This document shows positions 1 through 5,588 of a DNA stretch of 5,616 nucleotides, piece after piece. Source of the DNA: CAZSNT01 sp964607765 (GTDB taxonomy: Bacteria; Verrucomicrobiota; Lentisphaeria; Oligosphaerales; JABHEG01); NCBI GenBank assembly GCA_964607765.1, contig CAZSNT010000307.1, positions 1-5,616 on the forward strand, in the 5' to 3' direction. The position numbers and the translations under genes are program-made. How positions within the stretch are numbered: position 1 is the first letter of the stretch; the number at the start of each line of letters is the position of its first letter. The notes under the pieces were generated by a model that saw nothing but the letters and a program-made list of their open reading frames with translations, was not told the origin of the DNA and did no database searches.

Positions 1-28
1 CCGTGCCCGTGCCCAGCGCAGCGGTGCC
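1..28. repeat. Left copy of a 28-bp terminal direct repeat
   Basis: The first 28 bases recur exactly, in the same orientation, as the last 28 bases of the window (5589-5616). The unit has two GTGCCC hexamers, an AGCGCAGCG linker, and the start of a further GTGCCC run. In this copy it runs straight into the hairpin at 24-75. Exact identity at both ends fits either a dispersed intergenic repeat family that stopped the assembly or a circular contig with a short overlap. Confidence 0.9.
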
Positions 29-75
29 CGTGCCCGTGCCCGAACTCGCCCGGAACCGGGCACGGGCACGGGCAC
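24..75. repeat. GTGCCC-repeat hairpin, 19-bp perfect stem
   Basis: Bases 24-42 (three GTGCCC hexamers plus G) are the exact reverse complement of 57-75 (GGGCAC repeats). They enclose a 14-base spacer at 43-56. The stem is almost all G-C and has no T-run on either side, so it is not a classical intrinsic terminator. It resembles a REP-like intergenic palindrome. It lies beyond the 3' end of the minus-strand regulator, 137 bases past its stop. The extra GTGCCC copies at 3-14 could pair with the right arm instead, giving alternative folds. Confidence 0.85.
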
Positions 76-212
76 GACCGGAGACAGGCCCCGATTGAGC
101 TCCGCGGGTTCGAATGTCCAAACTGGGGTCTCGCGAGAACTGATGTCATCAGCCTCGAAAACAGCGATCAATAGCCGGTTTTCGCTCCACTATGGGATGA
201 CAGTGCCTGTAA
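76..212. other. Non-coding stretch downstream of the regulator
   Basis: I see no gene here. Two short palindromes are present: TCTCGCGAGA at 129-138, and CTGATG/CATCAG at 140-152 around one central base. Neither is followed by a T-run in either direction, so no terminator for the regulator can be assigned with confidence. Confidence 0.5.
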
Positions 213-1061
213 TCAATAGAGCGGCTCGGGCAGTGGCCGGTCGCGACGTATCCGGGAGGGCGGCAGGCCGGTGTGCTTCCGACACCATCGCGAGAAGTAG
301 ATGGGGCCCCGGAACCCGCACTTGGCCGCAACAGTCGCGACCGGGTCGTCCGACTGCCGGAGCAGAAGCAGAGCTTCCGTGAGTCGAACCTGGGTGATGT
401 AGTCAATGACACTCATGCCCGCGTGCTTCCGGAACGCAACACTGAGGGTTACTCGATGACAGTTCAGTTCCTCGGCGATGCCGGCGACAGACAGTTCCGG
501 ATCAGCGAACTGTTCCTCGATCATGTGCCGGGCCCGCAGGATCTGCACAGGCACTTCCGGCAGCATAGCGGTTGCTGCGACCTCGTAGAGCATGCGGATC
601 GCCAGCTGACTTGCCCGACGCCAGCCCTCTGGACTGGCATCCGGCAGCGCCTGCTCCAGCGCCTCCACTCTCGCCGTCGGCGCAGGAGCAGGATAGGCAT
701 AGACGCCCGGTGCGAGACCGAGATGCCGCGCGAACGCCTCGGCGAGAGGTCCGTCAACACTAAACCAGCACATGTCCGCCGTCTCCGACAGGACCCAGAA
801 CCGGTGCGGCTGGTCCGGCAAGTGAAGGGCCACTTCCCCCGGCCCGAATTCGGCCCGGCCGCCCGAAAGCCCGATCGCGGCGCGACCTGCCATCACCCAC
901 TTGATGAGCACAATCCGGCGCGACCATGGCTGACCGAAGCGCCCCCGCGCAAAGGTGCCGACGACCGCCGACCTCAGCGCAAGCGGCACCCGGGCCGGCA
1001 CCGCATGCTGGGAGCGCTCCTGCTTCCTGCCGACCAACCGCACAACCCTGACATCGGTCAT
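213..1061 (-). CDS. AraC-family transcriptional regulator
   Basis: A 282-residue cytoplasmic DNA-binding regulator. Residues about 40-130 look like the cupin-type sensor domain of AraC proteins (hydrophobic strands, then FGPGEVALHLPDQPHRFWV at 72-90). Residues about 172-272 form the double helix-turn-helix domain. The first HTH is around LSVAGIAEELNCHRVTLS (190-207). The second contains VAAKCGFRGPIYFSRWCRKH (244-263) followed by TGLPPSRIRR, which matches the family signature; a Cys (260) stands where Phe is usual in the FSR-x-F stretch. The ATG is preceded by GGAAAGG seven bases away. The gene is divergent from the pseudopilin-lyase genes, with a 21-bp-spaced direct repeat between them, which suggests it controls both directions. 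The sensor domain probably binds a sugar, possibly a pectin fragment, judged from the neighbours only. The AraC assignment is firm; the ligand is unknown. Confidence 0.95.
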   Translation of the reverse strand: MTDVRVVRLVGRKQERSQHAVPARVPLALRSAVVGTFARGRFGQPWSRRIVLIKWVMAGRAAIGLSGGRAEFGPGEVALHLPDQPHRFWVLSETADMCWFSVDGPLAEAFARHLGLAPGVYAYPAPAPTARVEALEQALPDASPEGWRRASQLAIRMLYEVAATAMLPEVPVQILRARHMIEEQFADPELSVAGIAEELNCHRVTLSVAFRKHAGMSVIDYITQVRLTEALLLLRQSDDPVATVAAKCGFRGPIYFSRWCRKHTGLPPSRIRRDRPLPEPLY

Positions 1062-1068
1062 TGATTCG

Positions 1069-1075
1069 CCTTTCC
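1069..1075 (-). promoter_or_regulatory. Ribosome binding site of the AraC-family gene
   Basis: On the minus strand this reads GGAAAGG, seven bases before the ATG at 1061. It supports that start codon. Confidence 0.7.
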
Positions 1076-1080
1076 GGACT

Positions 1081-1118
1081 ACAACAAAAGTATAGGTTCT
1101 GACAACAAGAATATTGTT
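1081..1118. promoter_or_regulatory. Candidate AraC-type operator: 17-bp direct repeat at 21-bp spacing
   Basis: Bases 1081-1097 and 1102-1118 match at 13 of 17 positions. Both begin ACAACAA and share TAT and G-x-T further along. The start-to-start distance is 21 bp, about two helical turns, which is the geometry of the araI1-araI2 half-sites bound by E. coli AraC. The left half-site covers a minus-strand -10-like hexamer (TATACT, 1094 to 1089), so binding there could repress the regulator's own gene. The right half-site overlaps by two bases the plus-strand -35 candidate TTGACT (1117-1122), a position suited to activation. The direct repeat is seen in the sequence; its binding role is inferred. 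Confidence 0.6.
1089..1094 (-). promoter_or_regulatory. Possible -10 element of the AraC-family gene
   Basis: The minus strand reads TATACT, a 5/6 match to TATAAT, 27 bases from the ATG. I find no good -35 hexamer at 16-18 bp, so the promoter is only partly supported or depends on an activator. Confidence 0.35.
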
Positions 1119-1119
1119 G
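1103..1119. promoter_or_regulatory. CAACAA/TTGTTG inverted repeat
   Basis: CAACAA (1103-1108) and TTGTTG (1114-1119) form perfect 6-bp arms around a 5-base A/T-rich centre. The element sits within and just past the right half-site of the direct repeat. It may be a second dyad operator or simply part of the AraC-type site. Confidence 0.45.
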
Positions 1120-1145
1120 ACTAGGCCAGTCCAAGTACATAACGT
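1117..1145 (+). promoter_or_regulatory. Candidate promoter for the pseudopilin-lyase genes
   Basis: TTGACT (1117-1122, 5/6 to the -35 consensus) is followed, after 17 bases, by TAACGT (1140-1145, 3/6 to the -10 consensus). The weak -10, plus an AraC-type half-site touching the -35, fits an activator-dependent promoter. An alternative is TAGACT (1145-1150) with TATAGT (1167-1172) at 16-bp spacing, which has the better -10. Confidence 0.4.
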
Positions 1146-1156
1146 AGACTATACCG

Positions 1157-1176
1157 TGGCACGACATATAGTGCCA
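1157..1176. promoter_or_regulatory. TGGCAC/GTGCCA inverted repeat over a -10-like box
   Basis: TGGCAC (1157-1162) and GTGCCA (1171-1176) are perfect 6-bp arms around an 8-base spacer. The element overlaps TATAGT (1167-1172), a 5/6 -10 match. It could be a repressor operator or, if transcription starts further upstream, a small leader hairpin. Confidence 0.45.
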
Positions 1177-1215
1177 TCAAGCCAACTATGCGCTGAGACC
1201 GGCGGGCTCGTCAAT

Positions 1216-1222
1216 AGGGAGA
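1216..1222 (+). promoter_or_regulatory. Ribosome binding site of the pseudopilin gene
   Basis: AGGGAGA ends seven bases before the ATG at 1230. An in-frame GTG at 1227 lies directly ahead of the ATG, but its distance from the GGAG core (5 bases) is less favourable, so ATG 1230 is preferred. Confidence 0.6.
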
Positions 1223-1229
1223 CGGGGTG

Positions 1230-2036
1230 ATGCACAACACAACGGACAGACGGCAGGGGCGAGAGTTCACGCTCACCGAGTTTCTCGTGGCCTGCGAGCC
1301 GTCCCGACCCCAGGGAGAGTCGGGATGGCAAAGGCCAACTCGGAGTGTGTTCACACTCATTGAGTTGCTTGTCGTGATCGCGATCATCGCCATCCTGGCG
1401 TCCATGCTGCTGCCGGCCCTGTCGCAGGCCAAAGCGAAGGCGAAGCGGGTTCTGTGCACCGGCAATCTGCGCCAGATCGGGCTTGCGACCGTCATGTACG
1501 TCGACGAGAACGACTCGTGGTATCCGGTGCATGAGCGTCCGGTCGGCACCTTCAACCAGCTGACGGTCCCTCACTACACCCGCTGGTTCCAGTTCGCAAA
1601 CCAGCAGCGCTGGGGGAGCCTCGGTTTCCTGTGGCACAGCGGCTTGCTGACCCAGAGCGAGACCTACTACTGCCCGTCTCAGCGGCATACAGCTTTCCGG
1701 CACGAGACCTTTCAGCCGTGGCTGCTCCCCGCGGGCAACGGGGTGCGGGCGGGGTACAACCACAACCCGGAAGTGGTCGATGCGGCGGGCGGCAACCTGC
1801 GCCGGCGGTACCAGAAAACGATGGACATGGAACCCGGCGCCATCCTCGGGCTCGACCTGCTCGAATCCCGGTCGTACGTGGCACACATACACCCCATCGG
1901 CTGGAGTTTGCTGCTGGGGGACGGGGCGGTGCGGTTCGTGGTCAGCCGCCAGGCGTTCAGCATGATCGGGGGAGGCACGGGGAGTAACCCGCAACGGTTT
2001 GCCCGCATCCTCGACGTGCTCAAAGACGCGCCATAG
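1230..2036 (+). CDS. Prepilin-type N-terminal methylation domain, H-X9-DG protein (pseudopilin-like)
   Basis: A 268-residue protein; GTG at 1227 would add one residue. Residues 41-65 carry the type IV prepilin/type II secretion pseudopilin motif FTLIELLVV followed by a hydrophobic helix (IAIIAILASMLLPAL), with the conserved Glu at 45. Basic residues AKAKAKR follow. Near the C terminus, His221 is followed by exactly nine residues and Asp231-Gly232. This is the H-X9-DG processing-associated signature of the large pseudopilin families of planctomycetes, Lentisphaerae and verrucomicrobia. The protein should be membrane-anchored by the N-terminal helix, with the globular part outside the cytoplasm. 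Two oddities stand out. A degenerate second copy of the motif (FTLTEFLV, 13-20) precedes the real one. Neither copy has the usual Gly just before the Phe, so cleavage by prepilin peptidase is uncertain. It is 25 bases upstream of the lyase gene and probably co-transcribed with it. Its function is not established. Confidence 0.9.
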   Translation: MHNTTDRRQGREFTLTEFLVACEPSRPQGESGWQRPTRSVFTLIELLVVIAIIAILASMLLPALSQAKAKAKRVLCTGNLRQIGLATVMYVDENDSWYPVHERPVGTFNQLTVPHYTRWFQFANQQRWGSLGFLWHSGLLTQSETYYCPSQRHTAFRHETFQPWLLPAGNGVRAGYNHNPEVVDAAGGNLRRRYQKTMDMEPGAILGLDLLESRSYVAHIHPIGWSLLLGDGAVRFVVSRQAFSMIGGGTGSNPQRFARILDVLKDAP

Positions 2037-2050
2037 CCACAAGCGAGAGC

Positions 2051-2056
2051 GGAGAG
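2051..2056 (+). promoter_or_regulatory. Ribosome binding site supporting a TTG start of the lyase
   Basis: GGAGAG lies five bases before TTG 2062. A second site, AAGGAG at 2079-2084, precedes in-frame TTG 2092 and ATG 2095. Only the upstream start keeps the arginine-rich n-region needed for a lipoprotein signal peptide. Confidence 0.5.
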
Positions 2057-2061
2057 CCATC

Positions 2062-3939
2062 TTGCGAGGCACCCGAACAAGGAGATGTTTGTTGATGCTG
2101 AGCGTGCTTGGCGCTGGTTGCCTGCAGCGTACCGGACCAGCGGACGGTAACGCGACAGGAACGGCCCCCATCGAGCCGGTCCGGCTCGAGATTGGCGATT
2201 CTCGGGTGGAAATGGGCAACGGTATCGTGCGGTTGCTGATTGAGAAGAGCAGCGGCAGAATCCTCGAGATCCTGTACCACGGAACGGACCTGACCGGCAC
2301 GCGCGGCGTCGGGTATGTGCAGTCCAACGACGAGAAGACCGGCTTCCTGAGCCCGAAAAAGACCGACCTGATCGTTGCGCGGCAGGACGCGGACATTGTA
2401 GACATCGGTTTCCGACACCGGCACCGGTTCGCAGTGGACTACGAATGCCACTACGTGCTGCGTTCGGGCGAGTCCGGTTTCCACAACTACGTCGTCTGGG
2501 GGTACGCGGCAACGGACGGCGGCACGCACCGGCTCAACCAGCTCAACTACGCGTTGCGCTTGGCCCCGGCGCTCTTCACGCACTACGCCGACGGCGCAAA
2601 CCGTGGCGCGCTGCCGACAACCGCCGCACTGGCCGCGGGCCGCAAGGTCATGGACGCCACGTACCGGCTCGCCGATGGCTCGGTCTACACCAAGTACAAC
2701 CATGCGGCGACCATGGACGAACGGCATCGGCTACACGGCCTGCTCGGGCCACGCTTTGGCGCCTGGGTGATCATGCCGAGTCACGAGTTTCTGAACTCGG
2801 TCCCGTTCAATACCGAGCTTACGCTGCACCAGACCAGCAAGACCCCGATCCTGCTTCGGCACGTGCAGGCGGCCCACTACGGCTCCGGAATCGCCCAGTT
2901 CTCTGCGGCGGACAGTGCGTGGGAGAAGTGGGGCGGGCCCTGGTTCTTCTACTTCAACGCCGGCGGGACCATGTCGGAACGGGAGCAGGACGCAACAACG
3001 CTCGCCGGAAGACTGGTCGAGGAGTGGCCGTTCGCCTGGCTCAACGACCCGCGCTTTGCCCGGGATCGCGGCATCCTGCGCGGCCGGTTGATCGACCAGA
3101 CGGGCGAACCGATCACGAACGCGAGGGTAACGATCACGCAGGCGGCCAAGGGCGAAAAGCCGTACGACGTGCAGCAGCAGTGGCGCGGCTACCGTTTCTT
3201 CGGTTGGACCGATGAACAAGGCCGGTTCGAGCTCGCTAAGGTCTGGCCCGACCAGTACGATCTGTTCGCGATCCGGGACGATGTCCCCGGACGCTTTGCC
3301 AAGTACGACGTTGAGGTTCCGCCCAGCACGACAACGGACCTGGGTACCATGACCTGGCAAACCCCGGTGCGTGGCCGGCAGCTCTGGCAGATCGGGACGC
3401 TGGACCGCAGTGCGGCGGAGTTCGGCCACGGTGACGATTACCGGCAGTGGGGTCTCTGGATGGCAATTGCGGAGGAGTTCCCGGACGAAGCGATCGTTTA
3501 CGATGTCGACAAGAACAACCCGAGGGATCTCCCGTACATCCTTGCAGCTTACGTGAAGGATGACCTGAGCTACTACAATCCCGTGCTGACGATCAGGTTC
3601 CGCCTCGCGGCACAGCCGACGGAAGCGACCGCGAAGCTACTGTTTGCCGTCGCGGAAGCTCGCCCGGGCCGTGGCGAGTTCGCGAACGTGGATCTGCGAC
3701 TGAACGGCAACCCGCTGGCAGCGATCACTGACACATTCCGTCATGGCGGCGCCATCCACCGCAGCGGCATCCGTGGCCACTGCCAGGAGACGACCATTCC
3801 CTTCCCCGCGTCACGTCTGCGGCCGGGCCTGAACACGCTCGAAGTCCGCCTGAACCCGGTCGTCAAGACGCCGCGCAAGGTCCTCGGCGCCCCGCACATC
3901 GCGATCATGTTCGACGCCTTGCGGCTCGAGCTGCACTGA
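2062..3939 (+). CDS. Rhamnogalacturonan lyase, polysaccharide lyase family 4, predicted lipoprotein
   Basis: A 625-residue enzyme predicted to cleave rhamnogalacturonan I, the hairy-region pectin backbone, by beta-elimination. From TTG 2062 the N terminus has an Arg-rich stretch (RGTRTRR), a short hydrophobic run and a candidate lipid-attachment Cys20; the residue at -3 is Gly, so the lipobox is not ideal. Domains in order are: catalytic beta-sandwich about 35-330; a small fibronectin/carboxypeptidase-regulatory-like domain about 337-432 (RGILRGRLIDQTGEPITNA); and a carbohydrate-binding-like domain about 437-625 opening with RQLWQIGTLDRSAAEF. Lys211 (in YTKYNH) and His272 (in AAHYGSG) are 61 residues apart. 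The catalytic Lys150 and His210 recalled for the Aspergillus aculeatus PL4 enzyme are 60 apart. Arg166 could match its Arg107. The WGGPWFFYFN stretch (290-299) is also family-like. The tyrosines recalled near the fungal His are not obvious here. Start alternatives are TTG 2092 and ATG 2095. The family call is strong; exact substrate is inferred. Confidence 0.88.
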   Translation: MRGTRTRRCLLMLSVLGAGCLQRTGPADGNATGTAPIEPVRLEIGDSRVEMGNGIVRLLIEKSSGRILEILYHGTDLTGTRGVGYVQSNDEKTGFLSPKKTDLIVARQDADIVDIGFRHRHRFAVDYECHYVLRSGESGFHNYVVWGYAATDGGTHRLNQLNYALRLAPALFTHYADGANRGALPTTAALAAGRKVMDATYRLADGSVYTKYNHAATMDERHRLHGLLGPRFGAWVIMPSHEFLNSVPFNTELTLHQTSKTPILLRHVQAAHYGSGIAQFSAADSAWEKWGGPWFFYFNAGGTMSEREQDATTLAGRLVEEWPFAWLNDPRFARDRGILRGRLIDQTGEPITNARVTITQAAKGEKPYDVQQQWRGYRFFGWTDEQGRFELAKVWPDQYDLFAIRDDVPGRFAKYDVEVPPSTTTDLGTMTWQTPVRGRQLWQIGTLDRSAAEFGHGDDYRQWGLWMAIAEEFPDEAIVYDVDKNNPRDLPYILAAYVKDDLSYYNPVLTIRFRLAAQPTEATAKLLFAVAEARPGRGEFANVDLRLNGNPLAAITDTFRHGGAIHRSGIRGHCQETTIPFPASRLRPGLNTLEVRLNPVVKTPRKVLGAPHIAIMFDALRLELH

Positions 3940-4108
3940 CCCGCGGAAGAGGAGACGCCCTGCTTCTGGCAGCGCCACTGCAAGCCCGGAGCCCGGTCGC
4001 CAGAGATCGCCTGTCCCCCCTGCACCAGAGCAGATCATGGCGCGGTAGTTTGCAGGGCCCCGCCATTGGCCAAGGAAGGGCGGACAACTTTGAAAGAAGA
4101 GGAGAAGC
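3940..4108 (+). other. Intergenic gap between lyase and GH109-like gene
   Basis: These 169 bases hold no convincing gene, terminator or -35/-10 pair. The motif GAAGAGGAGA occurs twice, at 3946-3955 and 4096-4105. The second copy is the ribosome binding site of the next gene; the first is an orphan. A 50-codon frame with no ATG or GTG at its head, from CTG 3960 to TGA 4110-4112, crosses the gap. Its length is within chance for this base composition. Confidence 0.5.
4096..4105 (+). promoter_or_regulatory. Ribosome binding site of the GH109-like gene
   Basis: The purine-rich GAAGAGGAGA contains AGGAG (4100-4104), four bases before ATG 4109. The spacing is short, but no better site precedes the later in-frame ATG at 4184. 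Confidence 0.6.
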
Positions 4109-5545
4109 ATGAGTAGAATTGACAACCCTGATATTCCGGGGATTAGCAAGGAATACGCTGAGAATCATACCCAACGGCACAATATGGCCGGATTCCGGGC
4201 GCCGAAAATCGGCACGGTGCGTGTCGGTATTCTCGGTATGGGGCGGGGGGGCAACCACATCAAGTCTCTCGTCCAGATAGGCGGTGTGGCGATTCGAGCC
4301 ATCTGCGACAAAGACCCCCTTGAGATCGAAAAGTCCCTGGTCTGGTTCAAAGACACTGACCATGATCCGGTCATTTACACCGATGGTGAAGACGAGTGGA
4401 AGAAGCTCTGCGAGCGAAACGATATTGATCTGATTCTTGTCTGCACACCGATTCCATTGCACGCCGAGATGTCAATCTATGCGTTGAAACAAGGGAAGCA
4501 CGTTTGCAGTGAAGTCGCCGCAGCCTGGCAGATTGAAGACTGCTGGGAATTGGTCAAAACGGCTGAGCAAGTCCAAAAGCACTTCATGATGATGGAAAAC
4601 TACTCCTACATGGACTTCCATCTCGTCACGATCAATATGGCGTACAAAGGCTTCTATGGAGACATTGTCCATGCGGAGGGCGCGTACAACACCAGCAAGG
4701 AGAACAATTGCTTCCGCAAGATCCCAGACGGCTACAGTGATATGTGGTGGCTCCGCGAGTTCGCGAAGCGACGGGGAAACATCTATCCCACGCACGGTCT
4801 GGGGCCCATCGCCACCTGTCTCGACATCAACCGCGGCGACCGGCTGGACTACCTGGTCTCAATGGACAGCAATGACTTCAACTACGGCTCCCGGGCGCGG
4901 AAGGAAGCCGCAAGCGACCCGTTCTACGAGGAGTTCGTCGGACTTCCGTTCCGTGGCAACATGAGCGCTACATTGATCCGGACTGTCAAGGGCCGGACCA
5001 TGATGATCCAGCATGACGCCCACAGCCCGTCACCGCACAACCTGATTCACGGGATCTACGGAACCAAAGGTGCGGCGCTCTTTGACCCCGCGCCACCAAG
5101 GTTCTCGAAAGGCGATCGCCGCTGGTATCGCAAAGAGGGCTGGGGAAGCGACGAATACGCGAAACTCTATGAGACGTACACCCCGAAGCTCTACAAACTG
5201 ACCGCCGAAGGTTCCCGTGGGCACGGGCATGGGGGTTCGGACTTGCGTATGATGTGGCATATCATTGACTGTCTGCATAACGGCCTGCCGATGCCTCAGG
5301 ATGTATACGATGCGGCCACCTGGAGTTCCATCGTCCCGTTGACCTCATGGTCTGTGCAGAATCGCTCGAATTCGATTGATATTCCTGACTTCACCTGCGG
5401 CAAGTGGGCAACCAATGCCCGCGACATGGACATCAACCTGGAGAATGGCGGGGGGAACACGAAGATCCTGCCACCTTCCAAGGCTGCGCTGGCGTTCGAC
5501 GACCGCCTTGCCCGCCAATGGGCCAAAGACCATGAAGGACGGTAG
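4109..5545 (+). CDS. GH109-like NAD-dependent glycosidase of the Gfo/Idh/MocA fold
   Basis: A 478-residue protein. The Rossmann NAD-binding motif VGILGMGRGGNH lies at 39-50 (G43-x-G45-x-x-G48). CTPIPLHAE (112-120) and GKHVCSEVAAAW (129-140) follow, as in Gfo/Idh/MocA proteins. Several stretches resemble GH109: YPTHGLGPI (226-234), INRGDRLDYLVSM (240-252), GHGGSD (373-378), DVYDAATWS (398-406) and PDFTCGKW (426-433). GH109 enzymes (founding activity alpha-N-acetylgalactosaminidase) use NAD in transient oxidation, elimination and reduction at the sugar. The Tyr and His of YPTHG (226, 229) correspond to active-site residues recalled as Tyr225 and His228. Many GH109 members carry a Tat signal; here the first 35 residues are polar with no twin-Arg or hydrophobic segment, so the protein is probably cytoplasmic. 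A Cys replaces the usual Arg in the PDFTRG motif. Hand-counted GC in parts of the gene (27/60 at 4561-4620) is below the lyase (37/60 at 2641-2700). It could instead be a sugar dehydrogenase; GH109 substrate specificity is inferred. Confidence 0.85.
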   Translation: MSRIDNPDIPGISKEYAENHTQRHNMAGFRAPKIGTVRVGILGMGRGGNHIKSLVQIGGVAIRAICDKDPLEIEKSLVWFKDTDHDPVIYTDGEDEWKKLCERNDIDLILVCTPIPLHAEMSIYALKQGKHVCSEVAAAWQIEDCWELVKTAEQVQKHFMMMENYSYMDFHLVTINMAYKGFYGDIVHAEGAYNTSKENNCFRKIPDGYSDMWWLREFAKRRGNIYPTHGLGPIATCLDINRGDRLDYLVSMDSNDFNYGSRARKEAASDPFYEEFVGLPFRGNMSATLIRTVKGRTMMIQHDAHSPSPHNLIHGIYGTKGAALFDPAPPRFSKGDRRWYRKEGWGSDEYAKLYETYTPKLYKLTAEGSRGHGHGGSDLRMMWHIIDCLHNGLPMPQDVYDAATWSSIVPLTSWSVQNRSNSIDIPDFTCGKWATNARDMDINLENGGGNTKILPPSKAALAFDDRLARQWAKDHEGR

Positions 5546-5566
5546 ATTGACTGAAGAGGCATCACA

Positions 5567-5584
5567 GCCGTCCCATGGGATGGC
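5567..5584 (+). terminator. Possible terminator hairpin after the GH109-like gene
   Basis: GCCGTCC (5567-5573) pairs with GGATGGC (5578-5584), a 7-bp stem with one G-U pair, over the loop CATG. It begins 21 bases after the stop codon. No U-run follows, so it is at best a weak or factor-assisted terminator. Its core TCCCATGGGA is a perfect 10-bp palindrome. Confidence 0.35.
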
Positions 5585-5588
5585 CAGT

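Noticed and set aside
1..75. CRISPR array
   Set aside because: The repeats are contiguous 6-bp units forming a palindrome, with no spacers and no cas genes.
273..1064. 263-codon open frame on the plus strand opposite the AraC gene
   Set aside because: Arg/Pro/His-rich with no recognisable domain. It is a complement-strand shadow of the AraC gene in GC-rich DNA.
1325..1362. ATG at 1325 behind a GGGAGAG motif as the true pseudopilin start
   Set aside because: It is out of frame with the prepilin motif and reaches a stop after 12 codons.
1149..2405. 418-codon open frame on the minus strand across the pseudopilin and the lyase start
   Set aside because: It spans two well-supported genes and the gap between them, and its composition has no domain signal. 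It is a shadow frame.
2445..3215. 256-codon plus-strand frame inside the lyase gene
   Set aside because: Arg/Ala-rich out-of-frame translation of the PL4 gene, whose own frame shows a conserved domain order.
3811..4149. Minus-strand frame with a lipoprotein-like N terminus (LLMLLLFFQSC)
   Set aside because: Most of its length is antisense to the lyase 3' end, the hydrophobic run comes from the purine-rich ribosome-binding region of the GH109-like gene, and no ribosome binding site or family match is visible.
5216..5238. GGGCAC-like run as another copy of the terminal repeat
   Set aside because: It encodes the GHGHGG stretch, which matches the GH109 GHGG motif, so protein constraint explains it.
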